Assembly: GCA_025618425.1 (NCBI GenBank)
Contig: CM046846.1
Span: 33,490,038 to 33,554,037, forward strand
Direction of reading: 5' to 3'
Length of the DNA: 64,000 nucleotides
DNA from: Heliocidaris tuberculata
Lineage: Eukaryota; Echinodermata; Echinoidea; Camarodonta; Echinometridae
In this document: positions 1-13,389 of the stretch, piece by piece
Position numbering within the stretch: position 1 is the stretch's first letter
Layout of the letters: each line of letters begins with the position of its first letter
Made by a program: the position numbers and the translations under genes
The notes under the pieces: generated by a model
What the model saw: the letters and a program-made list of their open reading frames with translations, nothing else
The model's database searches: none
What the model was told of the DNA's origin: nothing

Positions 1-557
1 CCTCTTCTCGTTGGCATTTTATGAAATCTTGTTACAGGGTTTGCCTCCAGCCATGGAGGGTGGGACACTGGTTTTATTGAGAGGGTATCAGTTTACTACT
101 TTACTAGATGGATGGAATGCGAGAGAACAAAGCAATCGAATGTAGAAGAGTGTGGGGGGAGAGGTTCGCAAAATCTAGTTCTCACATTTCCTTCCCCTAT
201 CCCTTCTTTTTTTCTCTCTCTTCCCCACATTTTTCTTCCTCGCAATTTGAGGGGGGGGGGGGGGGTGGTGTTCCCCCGTAGTTACGCCCCTGCATAAATC
301 TATGGTTGCCCTGGTGGGACATTGAGGCCAACTTTGATCGTTTTATTTCTTAGATTCTGTCACAGAGAACGGGGTCAATATCCACATTAATTATTGGATA
401 TTTCTGGTGGATGGTGCGATGAATGCAATATTTGGGGTGTTGGTAGTTGTACTGGTTGACCTGGAATGCTTTAGACTTGGATTTTTTTCTCTTTTTTTTT
501 CTTGCGAAGTGCAAGAATTGAATGAATAGGGCAAAAACAAACATACGAAATTGATAG

Positions 558-574
558 AGGAGAGAGAGGGAGAG

Positions 575-609
<35 letters not shown>
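558..609. repeat. (GA)n microsatellite
   Basis: Almost pure GA repeat with a few interruptions; a weaker GA tract continues to about 650. The proline/serine/leucine-rich reading frames across it are low-complexity artefacts. Confidence 0.9.
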
Positions 610-612
<3 letters not shown>

Positions 613-1950
613 TAATGGGGAGAGAAATAGAGTCAGAGAGAGAGAAGAGTAGATTTTTCAGAAGAAAAATTCTTGAAATAAGTACTGATTGTATGTAGTG
701 GGAAGTCATGTTGATTCAGTTGTAAAATACGACCTAATTTTCAAAAATCAATTTTAGGTCAAACCGCTCCCTGCCAAAATTAGAAACCCGCTCCCGGTTC
801 ATCGAGAATAACATGGCTTCTTTCTTTGGAATTATTATGGATATTTGCCATAAGTTAATATTGCAAGAAGCACGTTGCACTTCACGTAAATCCGGAGGAA
901 TTTTCAATGACAGTACATCATAGAGGAATAAATTGATCTGTATTAATGATGTCCGTAGGCAATACATATAGAAGTGTGTACAAATATTTTGGTTGGATTA
1001 GAGCGAAATAATACATGTTTTGGGAAATAAATGTTTTTATGATCCGTTGCTATTCATATTGCGAGCCTGCAGAGAAGTAGTGGATAGAATAGGCGTACGA
1101 CCCAACATTGACGTGAACAATAGGCAGCATTCCAATTGCAATCCTGACTCGGTCTAGTTGTCACGGAGAAGAAAAAAAAAATCTAAATTGGAGATGACAA
1201 TTGTTAGATAGTACCCGTCGCGGGTGGGTTATGGTACGAATCGTCGGTAGGCTATAAGGCCTCGTATATGAAGGTCGGCTATATCTATTAGGAAACTCCA
1301 CCATTTCTGTGTCTCTGGCTCTCTCTCCCTATCATAATATTTTAGGTGGCTTAGATTGGTGTACGTAGACTGAGACTGGCCGCCGTGAAAGCGGGGGTTA
1401 GTGGCTTGACTTGGCATGCGTAGGCCGGTGGGGAGGACTTGAACGGACACTGGTCGACTGGTATAGAAGCGTTGAATGCACGCGATCTGAAACATGTCCA
1501 GTATCACGTCATTCCTCACATGGCACCGACTTGGAAAACACCCTCGAAGACTTCAAGAGATTCGTTCATTATCAATCTTTACTAATCAATCAATATTGAA
1601 GTCGCCTACGCTGAGCAGAGTTGCTATAAAGTCATGTCACTCGTTCGTTCCACCTTATTCCATGAGAAGCACGTCTGCTGGCAGGTGCTGATAGCCGAGT
1701 TGGAGAGAGAGAAAGATAGCGGTTAATTTCTCCCGAATTTTGGATGCACTTTGCCTCACAATCCGTGCATTATTATATCAACTGCCTGACTCCGTTGCGC
1801 TCCTGTCATTGTGTGAATTTCACAAGTGATATGGGCCTTGAGTTCTGTCGGCGAGTGTTCACACCATATCCTACACGTGAGGTGTCACTCTAGGTGATTG
1901 AAGTGAGCCGATCAACCAAGCGTTCAACCTTTTTTCCCCTTCTTCCTTCC

Positions 1951-1957
1951 TATAAAA
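1951..1957 (+). promoter_or_regulatory. Candidate TATA box of FGF-A
   Basis: TATAAAA lies 38 bases before the ATG at 1989. If used, it would place transcription start around 1980 and leave a 5' UTR of only about ten bases. Alternatively CCCAG at 1976-1980, behind a pyrimidine tract at 1926-1950, could be a 3' splice site, making the word TATAAAA incidental. Confidence 0.3.
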
Positions 1958-1988
1958 CACAAAGGCAGGTGTACTCCCAGACGATAGT

Positions 1989-2988
1989 ATGCGTCAGGTG
2001 AAACAAACGCTCGGGTGGGGAGGTGTTTTCCGGGCTATATTCACCCTCATGGTGGTACCAGAACTTGCCAATGGGTTGCCGCTAAACCCTAGTAACTCCA
2101 GAATTCGTAGCAAATCAGTTCAGACGACAGAAAGACGGAACGATGGACAGGTATCGGCGACGACAGTATTCGATACTTTGCGAAACTTTACAAAACACGA
2201 TGGATCAATGTTGAGAGGCCCGGGGAATTCGACAATAGCGAATCGCACTGACAATGAAGATTATGTTGCATTAGTGAGCAAATGGCTCTCAGGTGAGAAG
2301 GAAAACCCTTTAATGCACAAATTACGGAGCAAATCCCGAAGAAGATCTAAAATTGACTTGTTAAGAAGACAAAGAAGGACGTTATTCTCTCTGATGAACA
2401 CTGCATCGGTCTCACTGTCACACCGAACGCAAAGAACTACTTCGAACGTTAAAACATTTTTACCTCAAAGAAGAAGAAGAAGAAGAAGTAGGAGTGCTCT
2501 CCAGCCGAGACCAATGGCGGTTGAACAATTCAGTGCTAACCTTTTAAATAATTCAATCACAACCTATCAGGGATTAAATGTATCATCACCTTTATCATTA
2601 AACATCAATGAATCAAACAGTTTCAGCGAATTCAATTCGTCTTCAGAATCAAAGTCGTCGTCGTCGTCGTCGTCGTCGTGGGCATCATCGTCATCATATT
2701 TGGAAGCCGATGTCCATGTTAACAGAACAAACGGTATGCCTTATAACAATTCTAGATTACATAGGAACGGATTACGTGGTTTTAACGTCAGTCACCTGTT
2801 GCGTTTAAGGAAATGCCACCAGAATCTGACTGGCTCGGCGGAAGGGGACAACGACACGTCGGTAAGGAGTCGAAGGAGAAGAGGAGTGGAGTCAGAGGGG
2901 TGTCAAGTCCTCCATGTTTTCCATGGCTACATCAGGGTTGATCCGCAGGGTCTGGTCTCAACAACATGGGTCGATGATGACATATATA
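1989..2988 (+). CDS. FGF-A coding exon 1: signal peptide, long pro-region, start of FGF core
   Basis: First coding exon of a secreted FGF-like ligand (exons 1989-2988, 15884-16011, 16930-17178; about 458 residues). Residues 1-29 look like a signal peptide (hydrophobic stretch around GGVFRAIFTLMVV, cleavage plausible after ANG). Residues 30-298 are an unusually long low-complexity pro-region: about twelve N-glycosylation sequons, an arginine run (161-166), a serine-rich stretch (221-236) and several dibasic sites. SVRSRRRR at 291-298 is a furin-type site just before the FGF core, which opens GCQVLHVFHGYIRV with the usual first beta-trefoil strands. The exon ends in phase 1 at a consensus donor (A|GTAAGT). 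Most FGFs are 150-250 residues, so the extra length is all N-terminal. Family membership rests mainly on exons 2 and 3. The exact start is less certain, but this ATG gives a credible signal peptide. Confidence 0.82.
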
Positions 2989-4541
2989 GTAAGTAATCAC
3001 TGTGAATGTTATAGACACAAAATATGATCGCATGCAAGCTCTGATAAGAAATAAACCTGAAGAAATATCGGCTAAAAATATTTCCTTGATGGTGGAAGTG
3101 AGTGCCGTCAAATTGGCAGGCGAAAAATATGTATTGGGATGACTCCCAGACATTTACCCCCGGACAAATACCTCTGGAGCCACTAACCCCTAGGACAGTG
3201 AACCCTGGACAAGTATCCCCTCAAAATTACCCCAGATACCATCAGACAACTATCCAAGTGGTTCATTGAAAATGAATAAAAAGTTGTCAGTTGATTAGTT
3301 CACCTAATGAGTAATTTTCCTCGGACACTATATTGTCCTATTGGGGAACTTTTCCGAGGGGCAGTTACTCGAAGGTAGGTGACCTAACGTAAGGGGTCGT
3401 TTTCCAGGGGTTGGGTATCCTACAATCAATAAAGCGTATCTCAATAGGAAGATAAGAATTAGAGGCTCAGGGAATTGAATCAAATAAGAAATGATATTTA
3501 TTATTTAGATTCCTTTCATAGGATAAAACTGAGTGTAACTGGATTACAGAGTAACAAATCAAAATAACAATGTTTTCTATAAACAAAGAGTACTTTGATA
3601 TTTTTACAGAGTCGTGAAAGTATTCGAAGTGTTAATCAGTCTGGCTTAGATACTAAGAAACCCAAACTCATATACATACCAGCATAACTAGAAAATAATT
3701 TAAAAGGAATTCCATTGAACTGTCACTAATTGTCACTATCTATACTTTCCATGACCATTGGAACTGATTGTTCAGCGTCTCTTAAATAGTACTTTCATTT
3801 GTTAAAACTTTCGGCTTTCACAGAGCATGTAAAAAATTTCCTTTCTTTGGATGTCCATTATATATTTACGCTTCTACACTTTTAATATAAAGAAAAATCA
3901 AATCACACATAAAAATAGGTTAGGTTGAAATTTTGTAACAATTTTTAAAAAATGATATCAACAAGCAAGGATGATATTTTATGGTACTTTTATTTGCTAT
4001 TAGGACAAACGCCCAACAATTCTAAAAGATTTAACTGAATATAGGAGAAAAGGAGCCCCCCCCCCCTCCAAAAAATATATAGACGTCGCGATACGTATAA
4101 CGATCCAACGGAGACTGACATAGACTTTTGTGAGGCACGCTGTATACATCCCATCCAACCATCAATCTTAATCCTGGTGATTTTCCTTGTATATGGTTGC
4201 CATAGAAACGCTGCCACTTAAAAGCTTGGTAGTCAATATGTGAGTCAGCATTTCATTCAGGAATCCCTGCTTGCATTGTCGTGAAATTGATTTGATGTTG
4301 CTTAATTCATGACGCTTTGCTTATTCACACCATTAGTCAGTAAAAGTGTATTCAGATGCAGAAAGTACATACACTCTTCAGAAACAAGCGAAAAAAAAAA
4401 TTCGAGATGACACACTGGATACGATCACACAGATCAACTATATACCCCCCCCCCCATTTTTTAAATTGTTTTACTTGATGGGATTCGATTTCAGTTTTTA
4501 AAGGCCAAGTCCACACTAATATCAATTTGATTTGAATAAAT

Positions 4542-5063
4542 AGAGTAAAATTAAACGAGTATAACAGTGAAAATTTTATTGAAATCGGATGTAAAAATAA
4601 GAAAGTTACGGCATTCTGAAGTCCTGCATTATTTCTTGAAACAGTGATATGCATAACATGGGCGGTATGCAAATGAGTGAAACGATGATGTCACGCACTC
4701 ACTTTTCCCTATGTATTTTATTGTATGAAATATCACATATTTCAATTTTTTTCTTCAATAAAGTAAAACATGGTTTGACTCCTTATAGAACTTGTAAAAT
4801 CATCATTATTTTAACTTATGTTGATACAAGGGAGAGATTCTTTATTATCACATCCATAAAAATTGAAATATTTAAAATTCCATGTAATAAAAAACATAAG
4901 GAAAAGTGATTGTGTAACATCATCGGTTCACTCATTTGCATACCTCCCATGTTATGCATATCACTGTTTCATGAAATAATGCAAAACTTCAAAATGCTGT
5001 AACTTTCTTATTTTTACATCCTATTTCAGTGAAATTTTCACTGTTATGCTTTTTAAATTTTAC

Positions 5064-5066
<3 letters not shown>
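4542..5066. repeat. Foldback with 140-bp inverted arms
   Basis: The left arm 4542-4682 and right arm 4927-5066 are inverted copies of roughly 90% identity, separated by 244 bases. The left side begins at about 4500 with GGCCAAGTCCACAC, linking it to the AAGTCCACCC dispersed family seen elsewhere in the window. The right arm runs straight into (AT)n. Confidence 0.75.
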
Positions 5067-5119
<53 letters not shown>

Positions 5120-5260
5120 GAGAGAGAGAGAGAGGGAGGCCAGGAGCCGAAAGCTTGTAAATGCACCGAGTGACCTGTTTCATTTCGTTCCATATATCTG
5201 TTCATACAAATGTATGGAGTTCAAAAAGTTCTGTGTGTGTGTGTGTGTGTGTCTCTCTCT

Positions 5261-5314
<54 letters not shown>
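5067..5314. repeat. Compound microsatellite (AT)n-(GA)n ... (GT)n-(CT)n-(AT)n
   Basis: (AT)n at 5069-5116, (GA)n at 5117-5136, then (GT)n at about 5231-5252, (CT)n at about 5252-5303 and a short (AT)n. Between the arrays, 5137-5215 is unique-looking sequence that recurs inverted at about 33770-33830. Confidence 0.85.
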
Positions 5315-5425
5315 ATGTGAGAAATCAATTGAATTGAATGAGAGAAATAATTTGCATAGCTAAATTTATTGTTCCTCCTTACTGACTTCCTTTTTGTGGA
5401 AATAACTGCAGGGTTTGCAAAAACT

Positions 5426-5497
5426 GTCTCCGCCGGGAGTCGAACCCGGGTCATTGGCACTGTACGCCAAACGCCTTAACCACTAGACCACGGAGGC
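5426..5497 (-). repeat. tRNA-like SINE segment
   Basis: On the minus strand this reads as a tRNA-like unit: GCCTCCG acceptor, A box GGTCTAGTGGTTAAGGC, B box GGGTTCGACTCCC, and CGGAGAC closing strand with one acceptor mismatch. The anticodon loop differs from that of the copies at 33378 and 34156. The flanks (GTTTGCAAAAA and GAGAGAAATAATTTGCATAGCT) resemble those of the other copies, so it is a dispersed repeat and not a lone gene. Confidence 0.75.
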
Positions 5498-5729
5498 GGG
5501 TTGAGTGGTATTTAGCTACACCAGGTACAAACACCGACAGGCAGCCCTTGCAACCCCTTTGCAGTTAATTTATTCCTTTTCTTTGAGGAACAGGGGAGTA
5601 TTGAACAATGGAAAGCGGCATGCCTAGCTAGATCCATGGCGGATTCATGTATTAGAATTAATTATTTACAATTTGTGAGAAATTTGTTCTAATACTATAG
5701 CATCGGCAACTCTCGTGGGTAAATTTACA

Positions 5730-5764
<35 letters not shown>

Positions 5765-8128
5765 ATTATTTATTTATTTTTTATAAATAAATTTATGTAC
5801 AGTATATGCATTTATGGGAACACTGTGGTATCTTCGTGGAGGCTATTTGACTCTCATATGGGACGTCCTGGTTTAAATCCTTGCTAGGTGCTAACACTCT
5901 TGGATAAGTCTTTTTACCCACATTTGTCTCTCTCGATCCAGGTTTAGTTGTTCCAAAAATACTTCAACAGTTCTCAATTCATGTTGGAGCAAGATTTATG
6001 CACGTGTATTGCCATGTGCGGTTTCCAGATATAGCCCTGATGGGACCACCGTTCATTATACTCATCGCAGAAGAAAATATATTTTCGTGCGTAAATCTGT
6101 CAATTATTCCATTCATATTGGTTGGCCAAAGACAGTACGAGGTTTGATGCATACTACACCTCAAGATTTAACCAGCTATGTCTTTACCCCACCATAGAAA
6201 AAAGTGCATTCTCTTTTTCGCAAGAGTGGATAAAAAGTGAATTACTTACGATCAAAGAACAGTCAGCATTTCGGAACTGTAGAGTGAGGAGTGTTGGCTT
6301 TGTGGTAGAGCAATTTTCTCGTAACCACTGGTTTGGAAGTTTGAAACCAAGTGGATGCCATAGTGCCATTTTGATAAGGCATTACAATTCAATCAGTCCC
6401 TCCGATAGGACTTACAGTAACAGTAGATCCTCTGGTTGCTAACCTACAAACAAATTATTGTTTTTCTAGCATTTCAGATAAAATAAAAGCACCATCATCA
6501 TAACTTATCCTACGGTTTAGTTTCAAAGAAAATTCATATTTCAAAAAGGGGGAAAAAAAAAAAAAGACATTTGATTTTTTTGTTCCAACGCTAATTTAAG
6601 AAAAATGTTATTAGATATGTTAGCTATGAACTTGGACACGTGATTAGTTGTCTGATAGCGTTTTTTTTTTGTTTTTGTTTTTGTTTTTTGTTTTGTTGTT
6701 GTTGTTGTAATGCAGACACTAACGATATGCTAATGACTGCTGGAGAGAGAGAAAGAGGAAGAGAGAGAGAGAGAGAGAGAAGAGAAAGAAAGAGAGAGAG
6801 AGAGAGAGAAATCAAGAATGATGAATGACTTCAGAGCTCACTACACCTGCTACTTCATAGATATTACGTCAAAAGAGACTGGAGCAGATGGCTACATAAT
6901 AACTGTATCGAATGGTACCCTGGTTAACAATGACGCAACTTTATTCAATATTAAAATGTTTCTACCTATATATAACTGTAGACATTCCAAAAACAGCGAA
7001 CGTATTCTACCATTATCATCACTCATGATATTGCTAAGAAAGAACTTTGATAAAGTAAGTCTACTTTCTTTCCAGGTAGAAATTGATTAATCTATCAGAT
7101 TTGTCAACAAATTAGATAAAATTAACATTAAAAACGTCATGTTCATAGGCTTACGGGCAACATTTCGCTAGGGGCCTTACGTCTCTAGCCCAATATCAGC
7201 TGGAAACTTTCTCATTTCGGCGGCCAAGCGAAAGCAGCAAAACAAAACTTGTACACTTTATTGTAGTGTATCCACTGTCGGTGCATTGTGTGTCCATGTA
7301 TTCCATTTTAACGTTTTTGTTTTAATTAAGCCAAGACAAGATAGACAAGACATAATATTTGACAAAGAGACTACTATCGCTGCCTTTATATAAAACGACG
7401 GTCTCCTGAATATTGGGAGTTTCAAGTTTTTAGGGATTGCAGTACCCCCCCCCCCCTCTCATGATTATAATCGTCATCATCAACAGAATATAGTGTGTTG
7501 ATTGAAAAAGGATTCAGTTTATTTTTAATTAACCAAATTTTATCTGTGGCTAGTATTTGTCATTTATTTCCTATTGACATGACGTCAAAATATTTATGTA
7601 TTCAGATGATATAATACAAAGTAGACCCTTGAAAGTGTACTAACGACAGTTATAAACCTCATGGCAGTGTCTTTTATTTGATCTGAGCTGAGTCACTATT
7701 TCGGTCGTTTCTGCATGACGAGTTTGATCAAACAGAAAGAAAAGGGAAGAAAGAATTATTATTCGTTCATAGTTACTAACTTTGGACAGCGGCAGGTGTT
7801 TGCGCGTGGCTGTTAAAATTGTGCATTGATTTTGGCGCGTGTTCGGTAGGAGTTGTAAACATTGAAATGAGTTGTTCTTCTGCCAACTCATGCAGTTGCT
7901 CCATGATTATCACGACAGATATAAAACGATGTATGTCAGAGGAATGCACTAGTCATTCTGTGAAACGCCCAGTAGCATTGCAAAAATTATCCATACCCCC
8001 TTCAACAGGGTTATAGCTGAGAGTGGCAAGGTATTGGTTAAGCATACACGTGTCTACTATACCAAAGGTCCATGGTTCGAATCCTGCTAAAATATACCAT
8101 GACGGGCCTATTTCATTTATATATATGT

Positions 8129-8130
8129 TT

Positions 8131-8201
<71 letters not shown>
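8129..8201. repeat. (CA)n-(AT)n microsatellite
   Basis: Perfect CA then AT dinucleotide runs. They follow a tRNA-like B box (GGTTCGAATCC at about 8072), suggesting that the array grew at the tail of a SINE copy. Confidence 0.85.
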
Positions 8202-8202
<1 letters not shown>

Positions 8203-8639
8203 TCTTTAAAAATTTTTTTTATTTATTTATTGATATACATGCACAAATTAAACCGGGGATGGATGAAATTTTCATGTCACTTTTAGCTCCTCCCCGGTAC
8301 ATTGTTCTCTTGATCTAAATGATTTCAATCTGTCCACCCGTTATCACAATATGGATTCCATAAGTCACATGAATTTAAACAAGATTCATATTGCCTCACG
8401 TAACAAAATGTCAATGTGAAACTGATCAATAATACTTACCTCTAGCGCCAGGCAAGCTTTTGATGTGTGTATTGATCACATCACATGGATCAATGGAAAA
8501 TGCATCACACTAGTGATGCATCGAAAATTAAGGAATGATTGCAATTAACAGGCAGGAGATATTTCATTATTCGCACGAAAGCGGACTGGGTTATAAGGAC
8601 AAAACACAGTATACAGCTCTGCGGGTATAGTATCGTTAA

Positions 8640-8840
8640 GAGGAATGATAACAATAATAATGATATATTCGTGGGTTCCTGTATAGCTCTTTTGTCTTGC
8701 CCATTCTCGGTGCTCCAGTAGCATTACAACACCTGGGTCGAGAGTGGCAAATGTGTCAAAGAACATTAATGCCGGGCTGGGATTCGAACCTTTAATCTCT
8801 CGATTGAAGGTGAAGTAAATGAAACACTATTCCACGACAC
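8640..8840 (-). repeat. SINE-like repeat, AATAATAAT-tailed family
   Basis: Starts with AACAATAATAATGATA and contains ACCTGGGTCGAGAGTGGCAA and, inverted, a B-box-like GGGATTCGAACC. The same layout (AATAATAAT tail, CTTGCCCAAGG-type middle, inverted tRNA B box) recurs near 10237-10480, 22470-22620 and 50884-51065. Confidence 0.5.
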
Positions 8841-9865
8841 TCACGAATGTTTCTGCTCGTCTTTGGGATAAAGATGAATGTTACCAGAGAGATTCTAGGA
8901 AACAAAGAAACAACAAAAAGTTGAGGCGGAATTGTGTAAATGGATGGAACTTACCCAAATTTCTCATCATTATTTATTGAAGACCGTCATTTAAATATTT
9001 TGTATATACACAGAGCTCATTTCTCAATGCGTCTTGACTTTCTGCCCCTATATGACAAATTGAAATGAATTTCTAACTACAAAATTCACTTTCTTCCCAC
9101 GCTTACTATTATTTCATTTAATTCTATCTATGCAAAATTCGTTTATTCAATTCGACACAATATTGCGTTATGAGGTTATAGAATAGCTGTGACATGAAAA
9201 ACATTACTTTATATCAACAGTTATCTTTAGATATTTTCACTAGACTTAGTCATGGTGGTTCGCATTATTTTTTTTGTAAAAAATTAACGTATAACTTTAT
9301 GGAGTGTCAGTAGAACTTTCTTAAAACATTTGACCTTAATCGAAAAGGGCTTTCACCCCACAAAGTAGAAATTTACATACGCAATATTTTGATTTAATTT
9401 TTTTACACAGATATTTGGTGAACCATAATTACAAGATGCGTTGAAATTTATATTTGCCTATACACAGACGCGATATAATCTTTGTGTATAGTGAAAAAAT
9501 TACCTTTCGTTAGAGATGACCCTGAACCTCGATAGAAACAGGCTTGTGTCATGTTGACGTTCAATCACTCGTAACATTTTTTTTTTCTTAAATTTCCATA
9601 TTCATCGTATGAACCGCATGCTGTTTGGGTTAATGCACCGGCTAATGACCACGAAAATGGCTTGTATTATCCATCCTTTGAAAATCATTATTACTGGTTA
9701 ACATGTTTCGCTGCCCAAGCGAGGCAAAAGGATGATTAATATGAATGTGTTGTATTGACATATGGTAAGATCCCTGTTCGCTCATAGAAAAAAAAAAAAA
9801 AAACGGCTCAGCCCAGTGGAACCACACATGAGTTGTGGTTTTCAAATGTAATATGATATACTTAA

Positions 9866-10100
9866 AGAGAAGTCCATCCTGGCTTTTAGTTGATTTGAAT
9901 AGAAGCAGAAAAATGAGAGAAACAGATCAGTGAAAGTTTGAGCAAATCCGATAAGAAATAAGAAAGTTATACATTATTATATTTGTAATCAATCAAACAA
10001 AAATTGGCAACTCCATGACGTCTTTTGTGAGGTTCTCTCCCATTTGCCTGTACTAAAAAAAATCATAAATTTACATCATTTCCTCTAAAGAAAATATTTA
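9866..10100 (+). repeat. Dispersed repeat of the AAGTCCACCC family
   Basis: Shares AAGTCCA(C/T)CCTGG, GTGAAAGTTTGA, ATCCGATAAGAAATAAGAAAG and ATTGGCAACTCCATGACGTC with 52690-52922 (inverted) and more weakly with 48062-48330 and 57685-57850. Non-coding, probably a non-autonomous element. Confidence 0.65.
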
Positions 10101-10236
10101 ATCATACATGCACCCTAGATAAAAATCATTACAAATATGGTTTTACACACAACTTAAATGAAACAAATCTATCCAATAGGGCCGAAGTGAGACTGCATCG
10201 CACGACCATCCACGATTAGCTTACAACGTGGCTTTC

Positions 10237-10480
10237 TAGAAGAATAATAACAATAATAATTTGGTCTTATTTACCAGGGTAGCCACGTCAGTATTAATAC
10301 CGTTCTTCTTGTGGGCAATTATTATTACCCCAGCATTGCCCATTTGATAAACATGGGTCAAGAGAGACAATGTGGGCAAAATACCTTGTCCAAGGATGAA
10401 AGCAAGGATCGAATCCGAGACCTCTCACATGGGAGAGTCAAAAGCCTTCATCAATATATCACAGTGCTCTCGCCCCCCCC
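10237..10480 (-). repeat. SINE-like repeat, AATAATAAT-tailed family
   Basis: AATAATAACAATAATAATTTGG at one end, CCTTGTCCAAGGATG in the middle and an inverted B-box-like GGATCGAATCC near 10408. It has the same architecture as the 8640-8840 copy. Confidence 0.5.
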
Positions 10481-13305
10481 AAAAAATAAAAAATAGAGGC
10501 CTACCAGACACCACAATTTCGATTATTTTTTTGACTGACATTTTTTTTTATTCACATGTCTAATCTGGACTATTTTTCATTTCAAATAATTGATGTTTAA
10601 ATTGTTCTAAATGTTCTAAAGTTTAGTCGTTTATTATCAATGTAACTAAATCGTGCGATGGACTTAAATGCAAATACGTTAATGATGTTTGTATAAGTCA
10701 CGGATAGGGCTTGATAAAATTATTTGATTCCATCAAATAAAATCTTTCCCCCTCTCTCTCTCGTCCAGAAAATACCGTCAAGCTTTTGGTAACGCCTGCA
10801 TAAGAATAGTTTGAACTGTATCGACATGTTGCAAACTACATGTAGATGTACTAAAGCGATCTATGTATAGACCAGCGAAATTTCGTTTCTGAGTTGATAT
10901 TGTGGAAATAGGTTGGGGAGCATCGCGTGATGGATCAGAATGTATTATGTCTGCTTATTTCACCTTTTGTGAATTTTGGCAAGCTTTGGGGCTGTTGTTT
11001 TAAAGGTATCATTAAAATTATGAAAATGCATTTAAAGTCAGTCCAAAGGTGACTGAAAGCAAGATTATATCCATAAAAAAACTATGGTATGGAATTTCTT
11101 TGAAATTAGTTATAATATATCTATGATGTTAGCTTTATTCGTATACCACGATACGAATAGAAGTTGGACATTGAGTGATCTGTGGAAAGTCAATGTTATT
11201 AATCACTATTAATCACTATTAATAAATGCACCTTTCGGCAATCCTTTTGAAGTGATACCATTTAATATCAAAGCATTTGAAAGTGAAATTCTGTTCTCTC
11301 GTCGTTTTGAGATACCTTGTAGTAAAAATCTGGACGGATATATGGGAACAATGAAGAAAACACTTAGCAATTTTCCACTCTCCACAGCAACACACTAACA
11401 ATAGAATATGATATGTGTTGCCAAACCACGTTTGACTGACATGACATTGTTATTAGCTAATTAATTTGGTCTCCGCCCATATAGGAACACACGCCCTGTT
11501 TACGAGAAGAAAAGAAGTATAGGTTGATGGCAGAGAAAGTAAACACTAGAACAATAATGTTTAACCCGTTTGTTTTTATTTAAACAAACGAGGTGTAATT
11601 GTATAAATTCTGAGCTAAATTTTGACAACCTTTTCTTTCCTTTGGTGATGATTTTATGGGTGCGTTCAGGATGAAAAAATGCTCTCCTTATAGTAATTAC
11701 AAGCTGCTCCATATTTATATGACCCCTTTTAGCCACAATGATATGCATTAATTGTGTTTCCGCTGATAGGTTGATAGGCTACTTCTAAAGATACGAGGAG
11801 TTAAATATTAAATCCCTTATACCTCATTGGTTCACATCAGTTACCCCAGCATTTCCCCCCGAATTTGATAATCCATTCCAATGCACGAATTAGGAGCTTT
11901 GCGTAAAATTGTTTTGATATTTATCATCATTCAATTAACTAGTGCAATAAAATAATTTCTTTATGAGAGTCTGTAAAGGCATTTTAAACGTTAACGTATA
12001 CAATCAAATATAAAAACATATCCGGAAAGATTAAACAATGATGTAATTACCCTTGAAATGTTTGGTAAAGTGATAACCGTATTAAAAGGGATAGGAAAAA
12101 GCCTGTCGAATTTCCAGGAATACCCTGGCATACCAAACAAGTATAATATTTGTAGGAAATAAGATATGCTCGTTTCATTTAATTTAAATACGGTAATGCA
12201 CACAAAATATACATTAAAATACAAAAGGGGGCAACAAAAAATAAAGCAGGACATGGAAAATATGGGTGCGGGTGGGTTAGTGTGTGGGTGGGGTTCGGTG
12301 TGTGTGTGTGTGGGGGGGGGGTTAGAGTGTAGGGGATGTTTAAAGATAAAATGAAAGGTAACTGAAGTGGTAAAAAGAAGTTGTTTGTAAAAAAAAAATT
12401 GAAGAATGAAGACTCAGGATATACATTGTCAGACATATAACCACACCCTATATGTATTTTCATAACCGCTCTGAGGTTTGTTCAGAACTTTTAAAGAAAT
12501 TCAAGTAATTATTGAAATAACATTCTTCTTATTATCAAAGAAGCCTCATATTTCCTTTGTTGTTCTCATCCTCATTTTCCTTCTTTGTCTTCAGTTTCTC
12601 TTTATTTAATTTTCTTTCTTTTTTTCGTATACTATTAATGTTTATCCTAAAACTCTACTTCTCGGTAAAAAAAAAGAAGAATATATTTATATATTATATG
12701 AAATTCCCGTCATAAAATGACCGGGCAGGTCCAGACTAGAACGAATGCCAAATACCATCGCAACTTTCCTGGAATAGGGTTGGGTCTGGACTATTTATAA
12801 ATAAGTGTTCTTTTTCTTTCAGCGAAGTAGGTTTGTTCCACCGAATCTCTCTTTGTATTAGAAGGAAGGGTTAGTTTCTATATTTAGAGAAAAATGTAAA
12901 TAATCATTATTTTTCTTTTCTGTTTTGAGGGGGGGGGGGTGGTTCTTAACACACCTACTTTTATGAGAAAGCAGACAAGTTGGTATATATCGAAAAATTT
13001 AAAAAGAAACACTCCATTTCGAGGAAGGTTTAGACAACTTTTCTTGCTGGGACGCATTTTACCTTTACCCCTTCTTTTTTCCAGAAATGTACCTTACTTA
13101 TTTTCGAAAGGTATAAATGATTATTGTACGTAACACGGCAGTAGAAAAATATCCGAATTAGGATTATATATGTATAATTGCACATATAGAGAGAGGGGAA
13201 AAAACGATAAATAAATCAACCTCGAGATAACGAGAATATAAGCTATAAGCCTTTTGTTAAGTATAATAATTGATGTAGTGTAGACCTACTGCTTCAGATT
13301 CAGAC

Positions 13306-13307
<2 letters not shown>

Positions 13308-13387
<80 letters not shown>
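13308..13387. repeat. (AT)n microsatellite, about 40 units
   Basis: An uninterrupted AT dinucleotide run of about 80 bases inside FGF-A intron 1. Confidence 0.95.

Positions 13388-13389
<2 letters not shown>

Larger units (their letters stand above)
1..1988. other. Region upstream of FGF-A, no gene seen
   Basis: No coding exon is recognisable. It holds a G homopolymer (about 249-266), a GA-rich microsatellite (about 558-609) and otherwise unique AT-rich sequence. The last few hundred bases before 1989 would contain the FGF-A promoter if 1989 lies in the first exon. Confidence 0.5.

Noticed and set aside
3990..4217. Isolated minus-strand frame of 75 codons
   Set aside because: No homology recognised, crosses a C homopolymer, no splice or promoter context.
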